NCBI GenBank assembly: GCA_002706885.1
Contig: PAKY01000020.1
Location: 1-64,000, forward strand
Length of the DNA stretch: 64,000 nucleotides
From: Phycisphaerae bacterium
GTDB taxonomy: Bacteria; Planctomycetota; Phycisphaerae; Phycisphaerales; UBA1924
Reading direction: 5' to 3'
Part shown: positions 25,487 through 34,600 of the stretch, piece after piece
Position numbering within the stretch: the first letter of the stretch is position 1
Layout of the letters: each line of letters opens with the position of its first letter
Position numbers and translations under genes: made by a program
Notes under the pieces: generated by a model
Databases searched by the model: none
The model's input: the letters and a program-made list of their open reading frames with translations, nothing else
What the model was told of the DNA's origin: nothing

Positions 25487-27931
25487 ATGTCTACTTCGTT
25501 CCGCCGTCTTGCCGCGCCGTTCGGTCGATCAGGTCTCGGGTTGGCCGTCGTCGCGGGTCTTGCGGTGGCGGCGGGGGAGGCGTCGGGTCAGACCGTGTTC
25601 CTGCCGTTGATCAACAACTTCATGTGGAACGGCGTGCGGGTGACGACGACCGGGACCGGCGACGGCGTGAAGCGGTACTACGTGCACGGCGATCTGATCC
25701 TGATGCCGGGGCAGGGGTTCCTGACCGCACGCACGTTCACGTCGCCGAACGACGGCGTGGACGGGGAGTTGAGCGAGCATCCGGCGGTCGAGATCGTGGT
25801 CGGCAACGACGTGATCATCCATAAGGGGGCGACCATCGACTTCTCCGCGGACGGCTCGGGCGCCGCCGCCGGGGGCGGCGAGGGCGGTCCGCGCGGACTT
25901 GGGGCCGATCGGCCGAGCAACGCGGGGCTGGATACGCCACTGGGCGGGCCGGGGGCGAACGCGGGCGGCTTTGGCGGTGATCCCGGGGGCGGAGGCAGCT
26001 CGGCGCAGAACGGGGAGAACGGCGACGCGGGATTCCCGGGGATGCAGGGTTTTCCGGGCACCCCGGGGCTCGTCGGCCGCGTGGGTGTCGTTGGCGACGC
26101 GGGCTTCAACGGCGGACCTGGGTTCAACAGCTTGTTGGTCGCCGAGGGCGGCGCGGGCGGACTCGGGGGCGCCGCGGGCGACGCTGGGAACGACCTCGTG
26201 CCCGCTGGCGCCGCGGGTAACGGGGGGGTTCGCGGGACCGGGGGCGGCCGGAGTGGGAACAGCTCCGGTCGGTCGGACGGCGGCGGCGGCGGTGGCGGTG
26301 GTGGTCGCGGCGGTGAAGGCGGGGCGGGGTACGTGGGCAACGCCGGCGGGACCGGCGTGACCGGCGGCGCCGGAGCGGGCGGGCAGAACGGCGGCTCGGG
26401 CAACGTGTTGACCGGGGGCGGCGGTGGAGGCGGAGGCGGCGGCGGTGGTTCGGGCGGTGTGGGCGGGAGTGGAGCGAGCGGGGGTGGCGGCGGCTCGGGC
26501 GGGGGTGGCGGTGGAGGCGGAGGCGGCGAAGGTGGGTCGGGGTTGTTCGGCAGCGGGGGTACGCGCGGTGGTCCCGGCGGAGTGGGTGGTGGCGGTGGTC
26601 GGGGTCAGCGCGGTGGCGTCGGCGGCATCGGCGGCTTTGGCGGCGGCGGCGGCATTGGGGGCGGCGGTGGTGGCGCGCTCGACATCTATGCGTACGGACG
26701 CGTGATCTTCGAAGGTTCGATGACGGCGAAGGGCGGGGCCAGCGTCAGCGGCGTCGGTGGGACCGGGGGATCGATTGGCGAGATTGGCTCAGGGAACTTC
26801 GTCGGATCGCCCGGGACGCAGGGCGAGAACGGGAACGGCGGCGGTTCGAGCAGCGGGCCCGGCGGGGGTGGTGGAGCGCCCAACAACAATGGTGCGCCCG
26901 GCGGGCAGGGCGACACGCGGGGTGACAACAGCAGCGGCCGTGGCGGCGGCGGCGGTGGCGGAGGGGGCGGCGGGAACGGCGGCATCGGGGGTCGCGGAGG
27001 CCCGGGTGGAAGCGGCGGTATCGGTGGTGACGGAGGAGGAGGCGGCGGCGGGACAATCCGTCTCCGCGGCGCGACCCTTGAGGGAACTGGATCGTTCGAT
27101 CTTGCTGGCGGCGTTGGCGGTGGCGCAGGCGACAACGATGGCGAGGACGGGCGGGTGATCTTCGGAACGAACGCGCTGCCGCCGTCGGGGTTTGCGGTCT
27201 CGAATATCTCGGAGTACCTGGTGGTGAGCGGGGTCCGCTCACCGAATCCGTATGCGGGCGGCGCCGAGACGCCGAATCTCCCCGGGCTTCCGAGCGGGGC
27301 GGAGGCGTTCGGGCCGTCTCAGTTCGTGGCGGAGGACTTTCGATCGCTGCTCGATCTTGAAGCGGACATCAGTGACGACGCGATCGCGGTGGTCGTGGAG
27401 CCGTCGGCGTTTCGCTACGGCGACCTGATCGGAGGGCACCTCGCGGTCTTCGTGATCAACGGTGGTGACTCTGAACTCGATCGGGTCACGGACGTGCGCT
27501 TCAGCTTTGATGGGGACGTCCGTCCGCTGATGGTCGGCGGATACACCCGTGAGGCCGCGTTCGGCGGCGATGGCGACGAGGTCGACGACACACTCGGGCC
27601 GGGCGCGGTGTATGCGACGATGATCCCTGATTCGTTCGACATCTCTGACCTGACGCTGGCGTTCACTGACGCGAGCGGGCTGACGTACTCGACGTCGATC
27701 GACGCGACCATCACGGCGACGGCGCTCGAGTCGACGATCCTGTTTGTCGTACCGATGTACGAAGCCGCGGACTACAACGAGGATCGGCTCGTGGATCAGG
27801 ACGATCTGCTCGACTTCCTGTCGGACGTCGACGCTGGTGTGCAGAACGCGGACGTGACGCGGGACAACGAGGTCGACGCGTTCGACGTCATCGCGTTCCT
27901 GATCGAGTTCCGCGACGCGATGGATGGATGA
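25487..27931 (+). CDS. Giant glycine-rich secreted protein with EF-hand dockerin-like end
   Basis: 814 residues. Signal peptide (GLAVVAGLAVAAGEASG). Residues about 35-120 are a beta-rich exported domain. About 125-560 is overwhelmingly Gly with Ala, Ser and Asn, in runs such as GGGGGGGGSGG, similar in texture to PE_PGRS or plant glycine-rich wall proteins. About 600-755 is a second globular domain. The end carries two Ca-binding-like loops, DYNEDRLVDQDDL and DVTRDNEVDAFDV, each followed by a helix: a type I dockerin pattern. Probably a surface or matrix protein. The repeat DNA is prone to indels. Confidence 0.8.
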   Translation: MSTSFRRLAAPFGRSGLGLAVVAGLAVAAGEASGQTVFLPLINNFMWNGVRVTTTGTGDGVKRYYVHGDLILMPGQGFLTARTFTSPNDGVDGELSEHPAVEIVVGNDVIIHKGATIDFSADGSGAAAGGGEGGPRGLGADRPSNAGLDTPLGGPGANAGGFGGDPGGGGSSAQNGENGDAGFPGMQGFPGTPGLVGRVGVVGDAGFNGGPGFNSLLVAEGGAGGLGGAAGDAGNDLVPAGAAGNGGVRGTGGGRSGNSSGRSDGGGGGGGGGRGGEGGAGYVGNAGGTGVTGGAGAGGQNGGSGNVLTGGGGGGGGGGGGSGGVGGSGASGGGGGSGGGGGGGGGGEGGSGLFGSGGTRGGPGGVGGGGGRGQRGGVGGIGGFGGGGGIGGGGGGALDIYAYGRVIFEGSMTAKGGASVSGVGGTGGSIGEIGSGNFVGSPGTQGENGNGGGSSSGPGGGGGAPNNNGAPGGQGDTRGDNSSGRGGGGGGGGGGGNGGIGGRGGPGGSGGIGGDGGGGGGGTIRLRGATLEGTGSFDLAGGVGGGAGDNDGEDGRVIFGTNALPPSGFAVSNISEYLVVSGVRSPNPYAGGAETPNLPGLPSGAEAFGPSQFVAEDFRSLLDLEADISDDAIAVVVEPSAFRYGDLIGGHLAVFVINGGDSELDRVTDVRFSFDGDVRPLMVGGYTREAAFGGDGDEVDDTLGPGAVYATMIPDSFDISDLTLAFTDASGLTYSTSIDATITATALESTILFVVPMYEAADYNEDRLVDQDDLLDFLSDVDAGVQNADVTRDNEVDAFDVIAFLIEFRDAMDG

Positions 27932-27958
27932 CCGGGTCTGGCGGCTCGAGGAACCGCC

Positions 27959-28006
27959 CAAAAAAACAACGCGGCCTCTGGACCGGTGAAGGTCCGAGGC
28001 CGCGTT
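27959..28006 (-). terminator. Intrinsic terminator of the 28080 gene
   Basis: Arms 27968-27984 and 27991-28006 (outer AACGCGGCC/GGCCGCGTT), followed on the minus strand by TTTTTTT. The outer stem is the same as at 21813-21851. Confidence 0.88.
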
Positions 28007-28079
28007 GGGTCGCGTGACTTGGTTGTCGCCCCGAAGGACGGCTGACGCGTCGATCGCGGCCTTCTGTCAGGCGCGGCGA

Positions 28080-28730
28080 TTAGGCGCGGCGGCGACGGGT
28101 CGCGGCGAGAGCGCCGACGGCCATGATCGTCATCGCTCCGGGTGTCGGAACGAACGCGAAGACCTCGGCGTCGGTACCGCCGTCGAAGCCGGAGCCGTTG
28201 GGGCGGAACTCGAAGAGGCGGATGCTCCCGACGATGCCGCCCGGCGCGGTGAAGCGGGAGATGTCGATCCCGGAGAAGGTCGCGTTGTTGAACACGCCAC
28301 CGCTCGAGAGGGCTTCGACCATGAAGGGAGCGCCGCGGCCGAAGCTGTCGCGGACCTGACCGACGCCGTTGTCAATGTCGGCGGCGTAGGTGTCGGCGCC
28401 GCTGGAAATCGTCAGGTCGCCGCCCGTGATCGCGCCCCCCGAGAGCTCGAGGGTCATGGTGAAGAGGAAGTCGCCCACCTGACCAGCGCCGAGCTCGGCG
28501 CTCACCAGACCCGAACGATCCTCGGTGATGTCAAGGCTGGAGATCAGAGCGCCGCTGCCGTTGACGGTGAGCGAACCGGTGTGGGTCGTTCCCCCGAAAG
28601 CGGTGGCGAGGCCCATGGTGTCGAAGGCCTGAACTTTCAGACCCTGAAAATCGAACTGCACTTCCGACAGAGCGGCGCTAGCGCCACTGGCGGCAATCAG
28701 GCCCGTGCAGACAGCTATCAAACTTCTCAT
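28080..28730 (-). CDS. Exported protein with PEP-CTERM-like sorting tail (paralogue of 21902-22549)
   Basis: 216 residues from ATG 28730; signal peptide LIAVCTGLIAASGASA. Shares VQFDFQGLKVQAFD, LDITEDRSGLVSAELGAG and LFEFRPNGSGFDGG with its paralogue. Tail VPTPGAMTIMAVGALAATRRRRA. Function unknown. Confidence 0.8.
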   Translation of the reverse strand: MRSLIAVCTGLIAASGASAALSEVQFDFQGLKVQAFDTMGLATAFGGTTHTGSLTVNGSGALISSLDITEDRSGLVSAELGAGQVGDFLFTMTLELSGGAITGGDLTISSGADTYAADIDNGVGQVRDSFGRGAPFMVEALSSGGVFNNATFSGIDISRFTAPGGIVGSIRLFEFRPNGSGFDGGTDAEVFAFVPTPGAMTIMAVGALAATRRRRA

Positions 28731-29091
28731 CTCGCGTCCTTCCAGTGCACGCTCACGCGACGACAACGCCTCCGCGGAGCGCAGATCACCCTAAATGGAG
28801 CCGCGCAATCGCCCTGTGCCACCGAACTTCCGGTTTTTTGGGCGCCTTGTTGTCGTGGGGTGGCTCCCCCGGTTCGGTTATCGCGAGAACGTTGAACCAG
28901 CGGAATCTGGGTGACCCTTGCGGGGGATGTCGGTTAGAGAAATCCGGCTGTGCAGGCTCTTTCTGCGGGTGTCTTCGTGTCGATCTTCCGAAGGCTGACA
29001 AAGAACTCCGAAGTAGTCACCGCGGTTGTGAACGGTGGGCGGCCCGCGTTGGCAGGGCGTTGGCTCTCCATTTCTTTGTGAGGAGACGAAG
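28731..29091. other. Divergent intergenic region upstream of the CsrA-receiver gene
   Basis: About 360 bases between two divergent genes. The only sites I can point to are a sigma-54-like promoter (29049-29065) and GAGGAGACG just before the ATG of the rightward gene. The rest shows no ORF or conserved RNA structure that I recognise. Confidence 0.5.
29049..29065 (+). promoter_or_regulatory. Candidate sigma-54 (-24/-12) promoter
   Basis: TTGGCAGGGCGTTGGCT matches YTGGCACGRNNNTTGCW at 15 of 17 positions, with the invariant GG (29051-29052) and GC (29063-29064) at the correct 12-base spacing. It would start transcription near 29076, 16 bases before the ATG. No enhancer site or sigma-54 activator is seen in the window. 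Confidence 0.35.
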
Positions 29092-29820
29092 ATGCTTGTT
29101 CTGGAACGTCGAGTGGGCACCAAGATCTCGGTGGCCGACCTGGTCGAGGTGGAGGTGCTCGAGGTTCGGACCCGCAACCGCGTCAAGCTTGGGATCACCG
29201 CGCCCCGGACCCTGGAGGTCCGTCGGGGCGAGCACTGCGACAACGACGCGTCCGAACGGACCCCTGGTGAGGCGCCTCGGGCGACGATCATCGAGGACGA
29301 CCCGGCGTTCGCGAGGCTCCTCTCTATGGCGTTCGCCCGGGCCGGCGTGGAGTCGTGCAGGAGTGTCCGTGGGTACGCGGACGCGATGGCGATGATCGAT
29401 GCCGCGGAGAACGAGGCGGCGCCGGCGCTGATCCTGTGTGACCAGGAGCTCGGCGACGGGTGGGGGACGGATGTCGTCCGTCGAATCCGCGAGACGCCGG
29501 CGCTTCGTCGGACGCCCGTGGTCATGCTCTCGTCGCACACGGAGGCGTCGTTCGTCGACGCCTCGCTCGACGCGGGCGCGAACGCGTATATGGACAAGAG
29601 CGTGGCGGTCGATCGCCTGACGTACATGGTGCGGCAGTTGCTCAGCTTCTGGTGCAACGACGCGATGGTGCGCGAGGGCGTCGAGGACGATGCTTCGGCG
29701 GACGACGGGCTCGACGAGGGCGGCGAGATCGTCGTCAACGCTGCCGCGATCCCCGAGCTCGCGGAGTCAGGGACGGTCGGCCTCGAGGGAGGTCAGGGGC
29801 AGCCCGCGCCGAAGGACTGA
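29092..29820 (+). CDS. CsrA-receiver fusion: RNA-binding regulator with phospho-acceptor domain
   Basis: 242 residues from ATG 29092 (GAGGAG 8 bases upstream). Residues 1-48 read as CsrA/RsmA: MLVLERRVGTKISVAD, then VEVLEVRTRNRVKLGITAP and LEVRRGEH. The known RNA-contact positions L4, R6, R7 and R44 of CsrA are all kept; position 5 is Glu. Residues 64-187 are a full receiver: acidic D69/D70 in IIEDD, phospho-acceptor D117 in LILCDQEL, S147/S148 in VVMLSS and K169 in YMDKS. An acidic tail follows. CsrA normally dimerises by strand swapping, so a receiver could switch dimerisation or RNA binding. The 3' end overlaps the convergent gene by 28 bases. Confidence 0.88.
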   Translation: MLVLERRVGTKISVADLVEVEVLEVRTRNRVKLGITAPRTLEVRRGEHCDNDASERTPGEAPRATIIEDDPAFARLLSMAFARAGVESCRSVRGYADAMAMIDAAENEAAPALILCDQELGDGWGTDVVRRIRETPALRRTPVVMLSSHTEASFVDASLDAGANAYMDKSVAVDRLTYMVRQLLSFWCNDAMVREGVEDDASADDGLDEGGEIVVNAAAIPELAESGTVGLEGGQGQPAPKD

Positions 29821-31442
29821 AGGAACGCGACGACATCAGCGATGTCGAGGTCGCCCGTGGGGGGCGCGAAGTCGGCCGCGGGGTCGGCCTGGCCGAACAG
29901 CTCGAGGTAGCGCACGACGTCGGCGATGTCGTGCGTGCCGAAGGGCTCGGCGAGGTCGGCCTCGTTGCACATGGTCGGCGCGAGGGTCGCGGTGGCGAGC
30001 GGGTCACCGATGACGACCTGCACCCAACCCAACGCTGGGATCGATGACCAGGCGGCTTCGGCCCAGGTGAGCTCGCCGAGCACGAAGTTGCGGACAAGCA
30101 TCTCGATGTCGGCGACCGAGTCGGCGAGCGGCTCGAATACGTTCCCGACGGCGAAGGCGCCGCCTTCGGCGATGAAGTCGGCCGCCTGTTCCTGATTGAC
30201 CAGCGTGGAGATGCCGTTGAAGGCCCGCGCGTTGAAGCTCTCAAGGGTGCTGAAGACGGCGGCGGGGCCGATGTTGAAGCTCTCGGCGAGGCGGCGCGCG
30301 GTGGAGCGACCGCCGGGCTGTCCGCCGCCGTGGTTGGCGCCGTAGGACGCGAGCAGGATCACGGGGTCGGTGACGATCTGGTCGGGGACGAGGTCGGGCA
30401 GGTCTCGACGCGGGCCGACCAGGAAATTGGCCTCGCCCGCGAGTGCGTCGTAGCGGATGAGCTCCGGGGCGAACCTGCCGTCGGCCAGGAGGAGGTCTCG
30501 GGTGGCCTCGTAGTCGTCGGAGACGTTGAGGGCGGACGGGGCGTTGTCGAGTTCGTCGTCAGCGCCCGAGAGGTCCTGGGCGCCTTCGCTCCCGCTCTCG
30601 TCGAGGACGATTGCGTGCGCCGCGGGGTCGTACACCACGTTGGCGGCGCGATCGATCAGGGCCTTCACGTTGCTGACGCTGTGGCCGTCGAGGCGGGTGA
30701 CGAGGAGGAAGTCGCCCGCGGTGAATCGGGCGGCGCCCGTGGCGGCGGGATCGGCGCCGATGGTGAACCAATCCTCCACGGTCGTGAACGCCTTGGCGGC
30801 GAGGATGTTGGCGTTGGAGAACGCGTTGATGGAGGTCGTTTCGCGGTGGTAGGGGTTGATGAGCGCGCCGTCGGCGATGCTGTCGCCCGGTTCGCCCGCT
30901 TCGGTGTCGAGCGTGTCCTGCCAGAGCAAGGTGAGCTCGCTGTCGACGGACGCGAGGCTGGCGTCACCCTCCACACGCTCATCGAGGAGATCACGCGGCC
31001 GATCACCGATGGGGCGTGTCGCGTCGTCAGGGTCGAGGTCGGTCTGGGGGTCGTCGAAGTCGAGGATGCGGTGGGGCATGCCCATACAAAGGACGAGGCA
31101 TCGGATGTCGAGCTCGAGGCCGGTCGCGATCAAGTGTTGACGCAACGGGTCGCGGAGCTCGGACAGGTAGGTGGCGACAGCGATGTCGGGACCGCTGAGC
31201 GGCGCGGCGCCGAGATCCGCCAGGTCGACGGCGCGGACGTTGGGCTGGGCGCCAGGCTCGTCCCCGGAGGGGCCTCCGGTAACGGTCGCGGAACCTGCGT
31301 AGTACTCGGCGACCTCGATCGACGAAGGAATGCGCGCGTCGTAGACCACGAGGACCTGTTCAGGGGTGAGCTGTGCGTCGGCGGAGGTCGCGTGGATCGA
31401 GAGCGTGAGGGCGGCGAAGGAACGTAAGGTCGCGCATCTCAT
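29793..31442 (-). CDS. Secreted TIGR03790-type protein with GC-type dockerin
   Basis: 549 residues from ATG 31442; signal peptide ends TSADAQ. The body has VLVVYDARIPSSIEVAEYYA, IRCLVLCMGMPHRI and VILLASYGANHGGG, which I associate with the uncharacterised TIGR03790 family of planctomycetes and Verrucomicrobia. The end has two dockerin repeats, EPFGTHDIADVVRYLELFG and PPTGDLDIADVVAFLQSFG, closing with GCP. Likely anchored to or assembled on a surface partner. Its 3' end overlaps the convergent CsrA-receiver gene. Confidence 0.8.
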   Translation of the reverse strand: MRCATLRSFAALTLSIHATSADAQLTPEQVLVVYDARIPSSIEVAEYYAGSATVTGGPSGDEPGAQPNVRAVDLADLGAAPLSGPDIAVATYLSELRDPLRQHLIATGLELDIRCLVLCMGMPHRILDFDDPQTDLDPDDATRPIGDRPRDLLDERVEGDASLASVDSELTLLWQDTLDTEAGEPGDSIADGALINPYHRETTSINAFSNANILAAKAFTTVEDWFTIGADPAATGAARFTAGDFLLVTRLDGHSVSNVKALIDRAANVVYDPAAHAIVLDESGSEGAQDLSGADDELDNAPSALNVSDDYEATRDLLLADGRFAPELIRYDALAGEANFLVGPRRDLPDLVPDQIVTDPVILLASYGANHGGGQPGGRSTARRLAESFNIGPAAVFSTLESFNARAFNGISTLVNQEQAADFIAEGGAFAVGNVFEPLADSVADIEMLVRNFVLGELTWAEAAWSSIPALGWVQVVIGDPLATATLAPTMCNEADLAEPFGTHDIADVVRYLELFGQADPAADFAPPTGDLDIADVVAFLQSFGAGCP

Positions 31443-31607
31443 GTCGAACGATAGGGGTGTCGCGGAGACCAACGAATAGGGGGGTATCCGGCATCGACCG
31501 CGGATCCCTAGGTCGAGATCGGGCGATTCCTGATTGGGAAAATGCGGTTCACCTGCACCGGTGTCGTTCGGGCTTCATGTGTCCCCGTTCGGCTAAGCTA
31601 GGGGCCT

Positions 31608-34600
31608 ATGGGGCAGGGCAAGGACAGTTCCGTCAACGGCGACCGAGCGTCGGGCGGCGTCCCGGTCGTTGGCGTGGGAGCGTCGGCCGGCGGGCTTGAC
31701 GCGTTCCGGCGGTTTCTGGAAGCGCTACCTGTTCAGACGGGCGCGGCGTTCGTTCTCGTGCAGCACCTCGACCCGACGCACGAAAGCCTGATGGCCGGGC
31801 TTCTGTCGCGATCGACATCGATGACGGTGAAAGAGATCACCGACGGGGAAGCGATCGAGGCGAACACCGTGTTTGTGATTCCGCCTGATCGCTACGTGAC
31901 GGTGAAGGATGGTCGGCTCGTCCTGACGCATCCGTCGCAGGCGCGTGGAAAGAGGATGGCGGTCGATGAGCTGTTCCGGTCGATCGCGGAGGAACTCGGT
32001 CGTCGGGCGATCGGCGTGGTGCTGAGCGGCACGGGCACCGACGGCACGATGGGCCTGCGGGCGATCAAGGCTGCGGGCGGGCTGGCGATCGCGCAGGACC
32101 CGGCGACGGCCGCGCACCCAGGGATGCCGCGGAGCGCGACGGATCAGAACCTGGCGGACCTGACGCTCGAGATCGCTGCGATGCCGGCGGCGATCGCGCG
32201 GTTCATCGCGCATCCGTACAGCCGAGGGGAGTCGAACGCGGGGTTGGTCGCTTTCGAGATCGACGAGCGGGACGAGGCTGAGGAGGCGGATCCGGCGGAG
32301 ATCGGTGAGGTGATCTCGATCGTTCGAGATCGGATCGGTCTGGATCTCGACGCGTACAAGCGTTCGACGCTGGTTCGGCGGGTGCATCGTCGGATGGGCC
32401 TTCGACACGCGGACTCGCTCGGGGACTATGTCGCGCTTCTGAATGGGCCGGAGGGCCAGGAAGAGCTCGAGGAACTCGCTCGCGACGTTCACATCAATGT
32501 CACGGATTTCTTCCGAGATACCGAGGCGTTTGCGTCGCTGGAGAAGAACGTGATCCCGCGGTTGTATGAGGCGGCGGTGACGCGCCCCGCGGGGGATCGA
32601 ACCATTCGGGTCTGGACGCCTGGGTGTGCGAGCGGCGAGGAGGCGTACTCGATCGCTATATCGTTGCTCGAGGGGAAGCGGAAGCACGCGGGCGGGGATG
32701 CTTCGATCACGCTTCAACTTTTCGCGACCGACATCGATGACGAGGCGGTCCAGGCGGCACGGGAGGGTGTATTCAGCGAGAGCAGCGTCGCGCACCTCGG
32801 CGAAGCTCGGCGGGATCGATACTTCTTCGAGATGGATGAGTTAGGGTTATACCGCGTCAGGCCGTTCGTGCGGGACATGATCACGTTCGCGTCGCACGAT
32901 CTGCTCGGTGATCCGCCGTTCTCAAAGATCGACCTTGTGAGCTGCCGCAATCTGCTGATTTACCTCAGGCAGGAGGGGCAGCGGCGCGCGATGCAGGTCT
33001 TTCACTTCGCGTTGCGTCAGAACGGGTATCTGTTCCTCGGCACGTCTGAAGGGATCTCGAGCCAGACGCGGCTGTTCCGAACGGTCGACAAGAAGTGGCG
33101 CATCTATCAACGCCTCGACAACAAGCCGCAGAGGACGCTTCCGCAGTTTCAGCAGCGCGAGGCGAGGACGGAGCGGTCTGGTCGGGATGAGCGATCGAGC
33201 GCCCGGTCATCGCCGCCGCCCATCGAGGCGCTGATCGCGGCGAAGTGCGCGCCACCGACGGCGGGGACGGATCACGATCACCGCGTGCTGTATCTCAGCG
33301 GCGACCTGATCGAGTTCCTGGACCTGCCGCGGGGGAGCGCTGAACCGCTGCTGACGGAGATGCTTCGGGAGGAGCTCCGGACGCGTGTTCGATCGGCGAT
33401 GTATCGGGCGGCGCGGGAGGACGAAGAGGTCGTGGCGCACGGGCGTGCGACGGCGCGCGATGGGACGCCGATGTCGTACGAGGCAACGGTGCGTCGGGCG
33501 TCGTCGGCGGATCTTGGCGACAGCCTGCTTCTGGTGAGCTTCCGTCGGCTGGTGGAGACGCCGAGCGACGATCAGCCGGTGAACCAGGAGCTGGCGCAAG
33601 AGCTCGAGGCGACGCGCGCTGACCTGCAAGCAACTGTGGCAGAGCTTGAGAACGCGAACGAGGAGCTCCGCGCAAGCAACGAAGAAGCCAGCACGATGAA
33701 CGAGGAGCTCCAGTCCTCGAACGAGGAGCTGGAGACGCAGTCGGAGGAGCTTCGGAGCGTCAACGAGGAGTTGACGACGCTGAACCAGCAGCTCCGCGAG
33801 AAGATCGACGAGGTGCAGGAGGCGCACGCGGATATCGCGAACCTCTTCGCGAGTGTAAAGCTGCCCGCGATCTTCCTCGACAAGGGGTTCTGCATCAGGC
33901 GCTACACGCCCGAGGCGCGGAAGCTTCTCAACGTCATCGAGGCGGACATCGGTCGTCCGCTGCGGCACCTGACGGGCGAGTGCATCGACGACGGGCTGCA
34001 CGAGGCGGCGGCGGAGGTGCTCGACACGCTGGCGCCGCTCGAGGCTGAGGTGCGCACGTCGGAAGGCGCGTGGTACCTGCGGCGGATCCTGCCGTACCGC
34101 ACGGAGGACGATCGGATCGCGGGCGTGGTGGTGACGTTCGCGGACGTGACGAGGCTGCGGCAGCTCTCCGAGTCGCTCTCACGGCAGCAGCAGCAGCAGG
34201 CGCAGGTCATCGATCTGGGACTGGCGGCGCTGCGTGAGCAAAGCATCAAGACGATCGCGTTGCAGGCCTCCCGCTCACTCTCGGCGAAGCTGGGCGCCCC
34301 GCTGGTCAAGGTGCTCCAGATGGAGGAGGGCGGAGCGTTCAGCATCCTCGCGGGGGTCGGGTGGGACGATCGCGCGATGGCGGGCGAGGTTGTTCCCGGT
34401 TCGCGCGACTCGCAGGCGGGGTACACGCTCGAGCGGAACGAGCCGGTGGTGGTCCAGGACCTTCCCAACGAGCCACGATTCCGCGGGCCGGAACTGCTTC
34501 TTCGCCACGGCGTGAAGAGCGGCGTGAGTGTTGTGCTGCACGGTCCGGAGGGGAGAGCGTTCGGCGTTCTCGGCGTTCACGATACCGAGCGTCGCAAGTT

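Noticed and set aside
26280-27060. GGC repeat DNA as a non-coding satellite
   Set aside because: The frame stays open for 814 codons with signal peptide and globular ends, so it is a coding low-complexity region.
28815-28845. Possible terminator (ACCG...CGGT, TTTTTT) in the gap before the CsrA-receiver gene
   Set aside because: The stem is only 4 bp and no rightward gene ends nearby.
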